A stretch of 10,177 bases of DNA from Caldilineaceae bacterium. Lineage in GTDB: Bacteria > Chloroflexota > Anaerolineae > Caldilineales > Caldilineaceae. Shown piece after piece: positions 1-7,932 of the stretch. A program made the translations under genes and the position numbers. The notes beneath the pieces were generated by a model. The model saw nothing but the letters and a program-made list of their open reading frames with translations. It was not told where the DNA came from and searched no databases. The stretch covers positions 1 to 10,177 of the forward strand of contig JAPKMV010000074.1 of NCBI GenBank assembly GCA_026645635.1, written 5' to 3'. Numbering within the stretch: the stretch's first letter is position 1; the number at the start of each line of letters is the position of its first letter.

Positions 1-13
1 CTCTCAATCGCTC

Positions 14-56
14 AATCTCCTAATCTCCAATCTCCAATCTCCAATCTCCAATCTCC
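14..56. repeat. Heptamer tandem array (aatctcc) upstream of nuoH
   Basis: Six copies of the 7-mer aatctcc lie at 14-20, 22-28, 29-35, 36-42, 43-49 and 50-56, with one extra t between the first two. Degenerate copies (caatcgctc) extend left to the window edge. The array ends about 20 bp before the nuoH start. No promoter or strong ribosome binding site is visible between it and nuoH; only aggt at 67-70 is a weak candidate. The same unit recurs in the nuoJ/nuoK gap. Role unknown. It could be a slippage-generated array or a repeat family of the genome. Confidence 0.9.
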
Positions 57-76
57 ACCAAACGCCAGGTGCACTT

Positions 77-1066
77 ATGGATTGGTTGAACCTGCTCGTC
101 ATCCCTATCATCCGCTCGGTGGTGATCATCGTGGTGCTGCTGACCGGCTTTGCGTATCTCACCTGGTACGAGCGCAAGCTGCTGGCGCGCTTCCATGTGC
201 GCTACGGCCCGAACCGCGCCGGCCCCAAGGGCCTCTTGCAGCCCATCGCCGATGCGGTCAAGGCGGTCTTCAAGGAAGAGATCATCCCGGGGCACGTGGA
301 CAAGGTGGTCTATCTGCTCGCGCCGGCGCTGGCGCTGGCCCCCGCGCTGCTGATCTGGGCAGTCATCCCGCTGGGCAAGGACTTCCCCGCGGTGGCCGAC
401 GTGCCCATTGGCTTTCTCTGGATTCTGGCCATCGCCGGTGTGGAGAGTTACGGCGTGATCCTGGCCGGGTGGAGCAGCAACAACAACTATTCGCTGCTGG
501 GCGCGCTGCGCTCCTCGGCGCAGATGATCTCCTACGAGATTCCCCTGGGCCTGTTCCTGGTGAGCATCCTGCTGCTGGCCGGCGATTTCAGCCTGGTCAA
601 CCTGGTGGAGGCGCCGCGGGCGTGGTGGGAGTGGCTCTGGCTCTGGATCATGTTCCCGCTCTTCTTCATCTGCATCCTGGCCGAGACGAACCGCAGCCCC
701 TTCGACCTGCCGGAGACGGAAAACGAACTGGTGGCCGGTTTCCAGACCGAGTACGGCGGCATCAAGTTTGCGCTCTTTTTCATGGCCGAGTACATCAGCA
801 TGATCACCACCAGCGCAATCATGGCGACGCTCTTTTTCGGCGGCTATGCGCTGCCCTTCGGCATCGGCAGCGATATTTTGCCGATCCTGGGGCCGTTCAT
901 CCTGGCCGGCAAGGTCATCGTGCTGCTCTTCCTGTTCATCTGGGTGCGCGCCAGCCTGGGCCGCCCGCGCTACGACCAGTTGATGGGCTTTGCCTGGCGC
1001 ACGCTGCTGCCGATCAGCCTGGGGTACATGATCATCACCGCGCTGCTGACGGTGTTCTTTAAGTGA
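77..1066 (+). CDS. nuoH: NADH-quinone oxidoreductase subunit H
   Basis: NuoH (ND1 family) is the membrane subunit that joins the peripheral and membrane arms of complex I and forms much of the quinone-access chamber. The 329-residue protein is of normal family length and hydrophobic throughout. It has the expected loop signatures: the first-loop segment YERKLLARFHVRYGPNRAGP (about residues 31-50), and the acidic quinone-site loop beginning ETNRSPFDLPE at residue 203 and continuing through ENELVAGFQTEYGG. The ATG at 77 is chosen because the protein begins with a hydrophobic first helix right after it (MDWLNLLVIP). The ribosome binding site is weak. The next gene, nuoI, starts 123 bp downstream after a palindromic repeat, an unusually wide gap for this operon. 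No frameshift or missing motif is seen. Confidence 0.98.
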   Translation: MDWLNLLVIPIIRSVVIIVVLLTGFAYLTWYERKLLARFHVRYGPNRAGPKGLLQPIADAVKAVFKEEIIPGHVDKVVYLLAPALALAPALLIWAVIPLGKDFPAVADVPIGFLWILAIAGVESYGVILAGWSSNNNYSLLGALRSSAQMISYEIPLGLFLVSILLLAGDFSLVNLVEAPRAWWEWLWLWIMFPLFFICILAETNRSPFDLPETENELVAGFQTEYGGIKFALFFMAEYISMITTSAIMATLFFGGYALPFGIGSDILPILGPFILAGKVIVLLFLFIWVRASLGRPRYDQLMGFAWRTLLPISLGYMIITALLTVFFK

Positions 1067-1075
1067 CGAGCAAGG

Positions 1076-1163
1076 ATAGACCGCGGATGTGACGGATCAG
1101 GCGGATTTTCGCAGAGTTTTCAATCCGCTTGAATCCGTCTAATCCGCCAAATCCGCGGTCTAT
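1076..1163. repeat. Palindromic element, copy 1 (nuoH/nuoI gap)
   Basis: An 88-bp imperfect inverted repeat has identical 13-bp ends: atagaccgcggat at 1076-1088 and its reverse complement at 1151-1163. Each arm is a run of roughly 9-bp units of the form (G/A)CGGATNNN. The left arm reads GCGGAT, ACGGAT, GCGGAT; the right arm, read inward from its end, reads GCGGAT, GCGGAT, ACGGAT. The arms therefore pair with a few mismatches around a central loop near 1110-1120. No target-site duplication is seen at the ends. A TTTTT run lies at 1169-1173, a few bases past the stem. Copies 2 and 3 lie in later gaps of the same operon. Confidence 0.92.
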
Positions 1164-1189
1164 TGGTATTTTTGCGAGGATGAAATTGC

Positions 1190-1660
1190 ATGGCGATACG
1201 TGACTTTTTCAAGGGTGCAACTGAGATCGGCAAGGCGATGGGCGTGACGCTGCGCGCGCTCGGCGAGAAGCCGGTGACGACCGAGTACCCCAAGGAGGCG
1301 GTGCCGCTCTACCCGCGCTTCCGCGGCAAGCACGAGCTGCGCCGCTACGAGAACGGCATGGAGCGCTGCATCGGCTGTATGCTCTGCGAAGCGGCCTGCC
1401 CTACCGGCGCGATCTACGTGGAGGCGGCGGAGAACGACCCGGCGCACCCGACGTCGCCGGGCGAACGCTACGCCAAGGTCTACGAGGTCAACCTGCTGCG
1501 CTGCATCTTCTGCGGCGACTGCGAGGAGGCGTGCCCGACCGAGGCGATCGTACTCGGCCACGAGTTTGCCATGGCCGACTACAACCGCCGCGATTTCATC
1601 CTGACCAAAGAGGTGCTGCTCAATCCCGGCGAGCCAAATGTGGTGATTCGGCCGGAGTGA
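1190..1660 (+). CDS. nuoI: NADH-quinone oxidoreductase subunit I (2x[4Fe-4S])
   Basis: NuoI is the ferredoxin-like peripheral subunit that carries clusters N6a and N6b and passes electrons towards N2 and quinone, sitting against NuoH. The 156-residue protein has two CxxCxxCxxxCP motifs. [12 protein letters not shown] has cysteines at 60, 63, 66 and 70, and [12 protein letters not shown] has cysteines at 105, 108, 111 and 115, so all eight ligands are present. The N-terminal 30 residues form a basic, amphipathic-looking segment, as expected for membrane-surface attachment. The ATG at 1190 follows a good gagga Shine-Dalgarno at 1176-1180 with a 9-nt spacer. The stop is followed after one base by a heptamer array. 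Length and motifs are normal for a bacterial NuoI. Confidence 0.98.
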   Translation: MAIRDFFKGATEIGKAMGVTLRALGEKPVTTEYPKEAVPLYPRFRGKHELRRYENGMERCIGCMLCEAACPTGAIYVEAAENDPAHPTSPGERYAKVYEVNLLRCIFCGDCEEACPTEAIVLGHEFAMADYNRRDFILTKEVLLNPGEPNVVIRPE

Positions 1661-1661
1661 A

Positions 1662-1703
1662 GAATTGACAATTGTCAATTGTCAATTGTCCATTGTTAAT
1701 TGT
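1662..1703. repeat. Heptamer tandem array (caattgt) in nuoI/nuoJ gap
   Basis: Six 7-bp units lie in tandem: gaattga (1662-1668), caattgt at 1669-1675, 1676-1682 and 1683-1689, then ccattgt (1690-1696) and taattgt (1697-1703). Each perfect unit contains the palindrome caattg, so the array can fold in several registers. It begins one base after the nuoI stop. The remaining bases 1704-1773 up to nuoJ hold no gene or clear regulatory site that I can recognise, apart from the nuoJ ribosome binding site. The sequence differs from the aatctcc arrays but the 7-bp period is the same. Confidence 0.92.
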
Positions 1704-1761
1704 TGATGGCTGAGGGGGATGGCAGTATCCGTTCCTTTCTTTATCCGTTGTAGTTTTGATC

Positions 1762-1766
1762 GGTGA
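1762..1766 (+). promoter_or_regulatory. Ribosome binding site setting the nuoJ start
   Basis: ggtga lies 7 nt upstream of the ATG at 1774 and matches the ggtga part of the consensus anti-Shine-Dalgarno target. This favours ATG 1774 over the in-frame TTG at 1756, which lies upstream of this site and would add a non-hydrophobic six-residue leader. Confidence 0.6.
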
Positions 1767-1773
1767 GCCGCTT

Positions 1774-2295
1774 ATGGACTTTGCAACGATCTTCTTCATT
1801 CTGGTGGGCGCGCTGAGCGTGGGCGCGGCGGTGGGCGTGGTGATGTCCCGCGTTGCGGTGCACAGCGCGCTCTTCCTGCTCACCCACTTTGCCACGCTGG
1901 CGGTGCTCTACATCACGCTGGACGCGCAGTTCCTGGGCGCGGCGCAGATCATCATCTATGCCGGCGGGATCGTGATCTTGATCCTCTTTGTGATCATGCT
2001 GATCGGGTCGCAGGAAATAGAGACGCGCGCCGCCTATCGCACCTGGGTGCCCTATGCCGGGCTGGCGCTCGGCCTGGTGCTGCTGTCGAGCATGACCTAC
2101 GCCATCATGCAGACGCCAATCAAGCCCGTGGCCGTGCCCGCCAACGAAGGGGGCGTGCCCATTGTGTTGGGCATGTTCCTTTACACGCAGAATATCCTGC
2201 TGGTGGAGTTGGCGTCGGTGCTGCTGCTGGTGGCGCTGCTGGGCGCGCTGCTGCTGGCGCGGAAACCGAAAGACGAAAAATCTCCAATCTCTTAA
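1774..2295 (+). CDS. nuoJ: NADH-quinone oxidoreductase subunit J
   Basis: NuoJ (ND6 family) is a small membrane subunit of complex I whose third helix, with a pi-bulge, takes part in coupling quinone chemistry to proton pumping. The 173-residue protein starts MDFATIFFILVGALSVGAA and shows about five hydrophobic segments. The conserved segment SALFLLTHFATLAVLYITL is followed by the family's QIIIYAGGIVILILFVIML stretch. ATG 1774 is preferred over TTG 1756 on ribosome-site spacing and start-codon quality. The last codons and the stop (residues SPIS, then taa at 2293-2295) are written in the heptamer repeat that fills the gap to nuoK, so the C-terminal tail appears to have been replaced or extended by repeat DNA. 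The core is intact. Confidence 0.96.
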   Translation: MDFATIFFILVGALSVGAAVGVVMSRVAVHSALFLLTHFATLAVLYITLDAQFLGAAQIIIYAGGIVILILFVIMLIGSQEIETRAAYRTWVPYAGLALGLVLLSSMTYAIMQTPIKPVAVPANEGGVPIVLGMFLYTQNILLVELASVLLLVALLGALLLARKPKDEKSPIS

Positions 2296-2352
2296 TCTCT
2301 AATCTCGCAATCTCAGAGAATATGAGATTAAGAGATTAAGAGATTGGAGATT
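2279..2352. repeat. Inverted aatctcc-type arrays forming a 28-bp stem, nuoJ end to nuoK leader
   Basis: The left arm at 2279-2306 (aatctcc, aatctctt, aatctct, aatctc) and the right arm at 2324-2352 are reverse complements over 28 bp with a single bulged base. The loop is 17 nt (2307-2323). The left arm overlaps the last codons and stop of nuoJ. The right arm ends 8 nt before the nuoK Shine-Dalgarno. The unit is the same as in the array at 14-56, but here the two arrays face each other. There is no T-run after the stem, so it does not look like an intrinsic terminator. It may act as an mRNA hairpin at the nuoJ/nuoK junction. Confidence 0.93.
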
Positions 2353-2360
2353 GGAAATCT

Positions 2361-2365
2361 GGAGG
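2361..2365 (+). promoter_or_regulatory. Strong Shine-Dalgarno for nuoK
   Basis: ggagg sits 8 nt before ATG 2374, the best ribosome binding site in the window. It fixes the nuoK start at 2374 and rules out the in-frame TTG at 2344, which lies inside the stem of the inverted repeat. Confidence 0.85.
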
Positions 2366-2373
2366 AAGAAATA

Positions 2374-2676
2374 ATGGTTCCAACCAACTACTACCTCATC
2401 CTGAGTGCGATGATCTTCACCATCGGCGCAGTGGGCGTGCTGTCGCGGCGCAACGCGCTGATCATCTTCATGTGCGTGGAGATGATGCTCAACAGCGTCA
2501 ACCTGACGCTCATCGCCTTCTCGCGCCAGTGGGACAATCTGAACGGGCAGGCCTTTGTCTTTATCGTCATGGCCGTGGCTGCCGCCGAGGTGGCCGTCGG
2601 CCTCGCCATCCTGATCGCCCATACGCACCATTCCAAGTCGACCAACATCGACGATGTCAACGTGATGAAATGGTAA
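2374..2676 (+). CDS. nuoK: NADH-quinone oxidoreductase subunit K
   Basis: NuoK (ND4L family) is a three-helix membrane subunit on the polar axis of complex I. From ATG 2374 the protein is exactly 100 residues, the classic family length. Its two membrane glutamates fall at E36 ([12 protein letters not shown]) and E72 ([12 protein letters not shown]), the positions of the functionally essential Glu36 and Glu72 of E. coli NuoK. That numbering match supports the chosen start over the upstream TTG at 2344. Three hydrophobic helices are visible (about 4-22, 28-48 and 60-82), followed by a short His/Asp-rich tail. It follows nuoJ after a strong hairpin repeat and is followed by palindromic element copy 2. 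Confidence 0.97.
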   Translation: MVPTNYYLILSAMIFTIGAVGVLSRRNALIIFMCVEMMLNSVNLTLIAFSRQWDNLNGQAFVFIVMAVAAAEVAVGLAILIAHTHHSKSTNIDDVNVMKW

Positions 2677-2682
2677 ATTCAA

Positions 2683-2774
2683 ATAGACCGCGGATTTGGC
2701 GGATTAAGCGGATTTTCGCTGATAAAGCCAAAAATCCGCTGGCATCCGCCTCATCCGCCAAATCCGCGGTCTAT
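2683..2774. repeat. Palindromic element, copy 2 (nuoK/nuoL gap)
   Basis: This 92-bp element belongs to the same family as the one at 1076-1163. Its outer 22 bp are perfectly complementary (2683-2704 against 2753-2774). The left arm reads as regular 9-bp units gcggatttg, gcggattaa, gcggatttt, and the right arm mirrors them. Unlike copies 1 and 3, the second unit is GCGGAT in both arms, so this is the best-paired copy. It starts 6 bp after the nuoK stop and ends 23 bp before the nuoL start, clear of the nuoL ribosome binding site (ggagag, 2787-2792). Confidence 0.94.
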
Positions 2775-2797
2775 GTGTATTTCGCCGGAGAGATCTA

Positions 2798-4690
2798 ATG
2801 TTTGATTACGCGTGGTTACTCTTCGCTTTTCCGGCGCTCGGTGCGCTGATCATCCTCTTCCTGGGGCCGTGGCTCTCCCAGAAGATCGTGGGCTGGATCG
2901 CGTCGCTGGCGGTGCTGAGTGCATTCGGGGTCGCCCTGGCGCTCTTCGCCAGCCTGTATGCCTTGCCGGAAGAAGCGCGCAGCATCACCATCACCTACTG
3001 GGAGTGGATGACCATTGCCAACTTTTCCGTGCCGGCGGCGGTGTTGATCGACCCATTGAGCATCATGATGGCAATCGTGGTCACCGGTGTGGGCGGCCTG
3101 ATCCACATCTATTCGATTGGCTACATGGACCATGAGCCGCGCTACCAGCGCTTCTTCTTTTACCTGAACTTTTTCATCCTGGCCATGCTCATCCTGGTGA
3201 TGAGCAACAACTTCCTCGGCACCTTTGTCGGTTGGGAAGGCGTCGGCCTCGCCTCCTATCTGCTGATCGGCTTCTGGTTCGCCAAGCGTGACGATCAGTA
3301 TGGCTGGTACGCCGACGCCGGCAAGAAAGCCTTCCTGGTCAACCGCATCGGCGACGCCGCCTACCTGCTGGCGATGTTCATCATCTGGAGCAGTGTCGGG
3401 TCACTCACCTATGCTGTCGTTGAGGAGACGGCGGCCCTGCTGCCTACCACAACCCTCGTTTTCATCACCCTGCTGCTGCTCTTTGCTGTCAGTGGCAAGA
3501 GCGCCCAGTTCCCGCTCTATGTCTGGCTGCCGGAAGCGATGGCCGGCCCGACGCCGGTCTCGGCCCTTATCCATGCCGCGACGATGGTGACGGCCGGCGT
3601 CTACCTGATCGTGCGCACCGGCCATCTGTGGGACCTGACGCCGATTGTGGCGCAGACGGTCGGGTGGATCGGCATCCTGACTGCCTTCTTTGCCGCAACG
3701 CTGGCTATCGTCCAGGTCGATCTCAAGAAGATCCTGGCCTACTCGACCATTTCGCAACTGGGCTACATGGTGGCCGCGGCTGCCGTAGGCGCCCCCGGCT
3801 CGGCGATCTTCATCCTGGTCGCCCACGCTTTCTTCAAGGCCCTGCTCTTCCTGGGCGCGGGCAGCGTCATGCATGCCACCGACGGCGTGATCGACGTGCG
3901 CCGCCTGGGCGGGCTACGCCACAAGATGCCGCAGACCTACATCACGTTCTTGATCGGCGCGATGGCGCTGGGCGGCATTCCGTTACTGAGCGGCTTCTGG
4001 GCGAAGGATGCGGTGCTGGCCGGGATCGCCGCCGACGGCGCCTTTCTCATCTACAGTGTGGGCGTGGTGACAGCCCTGCTCACTGCCATCTACAGTTTCC
4101 GCGCCGTCTTTCTTACCTTCAATGGCAAGCCGCGCGACATGCATGTCTACGAACATGCGCACGAGAATAAGCTGATCATGGTGGGGCCGCTGTGGATTTT
4201 GGCCTTCTTCTCGATCACCATTGGCTGGTTCAACACCCCCTTTGCCCTGGCCATGGAAGAATTCCTCTCGGCGTCTACGGGGCATCAGGAACATGTCGGC
4301 CTGTTCCTGGAACTGGTTGTGGTGACCATCAGCACGATTGTCAGCTTGTTTGGCCTGCTCTATGCCTGGGCGCGCTACATCCGCGGCGAGCACTGGACAC
4401 TCACCCTCGCCAGTTGGTTCGCCTGGCTCCAGCCTGCGCTCGATAACAAATGGTATGTGGATCGCGTCTACGACGCCGTGATCGTCCGCCCGCTGGCGGC
4501 GGTCGCCGGTTGGTTCGCTCGCGTCTTCGACCCGAAGGTGATCGACGGCGCGGTGAACGCGGTGGGCGATGTGACGGTGGACGCCGGCGAGGCGGTGCGC
4601 AAGCTGCAAAACGGCGCGATTCCCACCTACGCTTTCAGCATTTTCCTGGGCGTGGTCGTCGTGTTGATCTACTTTATTTTTGCGGGATAG
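2798..4690 (+). CDS. nuoL: NADH-quinone oxidoreductase subunit L
   Basis: NuoL (ND5 family) is the distal antiporter-like proton channel of complex I and carries the long lateral helix that runs along the membrane arm. The 630-residue protein is of normal length. The key TM5 glutamate is E147 in FVGWEGVGLASYLLIGFW. The TM7 lysine is K234 in SGKSAQFPLYVWLPEAM, followed by the conserved H259 in GPTPVSALIHAATMVTAGVY. A second lysine-containing helix (VDLKKILAYSTISQLGYM) and the SGFWAKD segment follow. The C-terminal 100 residues include a linker with YVDRVYD and a final hydrophobic helix (YAFSIFLGVVVVLIYFIF), consistent with the lateral-helix anchor. ATG 2798 follows ggagag at 2787-2792. The gene is flanked on both sides by copies of the palindromic element. 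Confidence 0.98.
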   Translation: MFDYAWLLFAFPALGALIILFLGPWLSQKIVGWIASLAVLSAFGVALALFASLYALPEEARSITITYWEWMTIANFSVPAAVLIDPLSIMMAIVVTGVGGLIHIYSIGYMDHEPRYQRFFFYLNFFILAMLILVMSNNFLGTFVGWEGVGLASYLLIGFWFAKRDDQYGWYADAGKKAFLVNRIGDAAYLLAMFIIWSSVGSLTYAVVEETAALLPTTTLVFITLLLLFAVSGKSAQFPLYVWLPEAMAGPTPVSALIHAATMVTAGVYLIVRTGHLWDLTPIVAQTVGWIGILTAFFAATLAIVQVDLKKILAYSTISQLGYMVAAAAVGAPGSAIFILVAHAFFKALLFLGAGSVMHATDGVIDVRRLGGLRHKMPQTYITFLIGAMALGGIPLLSGFWAKDAVLAGIAADGAFLIYSVGVVTALLTAIYSFRAVFLTFNGKPRDMHVYEHAHENKLIMVGPLWILAFFSITIGWFNTPFALAMEEFLSASTGHQEHVGLFLELVVVTISTIVSLFGLLYAWARYIRGEHWTLTLASWFAWLQPALDNKWYVDRVYDAVIVRPLAAVAGWFARVFDPKVIDGAVNAVGDVTVDAGEAVRKLQNGAIPTYAFSIFLGVVVVLIYFIFAG

Positions 4691-4693
4691 AGG

Positions 4694-4792
4694 ATAGACC
4701 GCGGATTTGACGGATTGGGCGGATTTCCGCGGATCAATACAAGTGGAACAAATCCGCGAAAATCCGTCCCATCCGCCTAATCCGCGGTCTAT
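4694..4792. repeat. Palindromic element, copy 3 (nuoL/nuoM gap)
   Basis: This 99-bp member of the family at 1076-1163 and 2683-2774 has the same 13-bp ends, atagaccgcggat at 4694-4706 and its complement at 4780-4792. Left-arm units are GCGGAT, ACGGAT, GCGGAT, cGCGGAT; the right arm read inward is GCGGAT, GCGGAT, ACGGAT, cGCGGAT. The asymmetry (second unit A on the left, third unit A on the right) is the same as in copy 1, so the two have a common asymmetric ancestor and lie in the same orientation. It starts 3 bp after the nuoL stop. Confidence 0.93.
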
Positions 4793-4800
4793 CATGACAT

Positions 4801-4814
4801 AATCTGCGGTCAAT
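4801..4814. repeat. Degenerate extra right end of the palindromic element
   Basis: aatctgcggtcaat matches the element's right terminus aatccgcggtctat at 12 of 14 bases and lies 8 bp beyond the end of copy 3. It may be a decayed second end, from a partial duplication or an older nested copy. The match is short, so chance is possible. Confidence 0.5.
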
Positions 4815-4831
4815 TTGCGGGGACTTGCCTT

Positions 4832-6391
<1,560 letters not shown>

Positions 6392-6418
6392 TCCGGGCAC
6401 AGTGGGGCGTGAGAACTC

Positions 6419-7894
<1,476 letters not shown>

Positions 7895-7932
7895 AGTAGA
7901 GCAACTTACACAGACTGCTGGCGCACGATGCG

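Noticed and set aside
1076..1173. Palindrome copy 1 plus TTTTT as an intrinsic terminator
   Set aside because: The T-run is separated from the stem by several bases, the other two copies lack one, and termination here would cut off nuoI-nuoN. Partial attenuation cannot be excluded.
1726..1749. 8-bp direct repeat tatccgtt (1726-1733 and 1742-1749) before nuoJ as an operator
   Set aside because: It is short, and no regulator or dyad supports it; chance is likely.
1756..1773. Upstream TTG start for nuoJ
   Set aside because: The ggtga ribosome site at 1762-1766 serves ATG 1774, and the added residues MIGEPL do not fit the usual hydrophobic NuoJ start.
2344..2373. Upstream TTG start for nuoK
   Set aside because: It lies inside the hairpin arm. 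ATG 2374 has a strong ggagg site and gives a 100-residue protein with Glu at 36 and 72 as in E. coli NuoK.
1076..4792. CRISPR-like regularity of the repeated CGGAT units
   Set aside because: Units are 9 bp, arranged as inverted arrays, with no 20-40 bp spacers and no cas genes.
3983..4813. Long antisense open frame (276 codons) opposite nuoL, and similar ones opposite nuoM (5501-6316), nuoN (6659-7357) and hsdM (8656-9612)
   Set aside because: They are opposite genes with unmistakable conserved motifs, are rich in Arg, His, Gln and Asp as expected for mirror frames of high-GC coding DNA, and show no recognisable domain.
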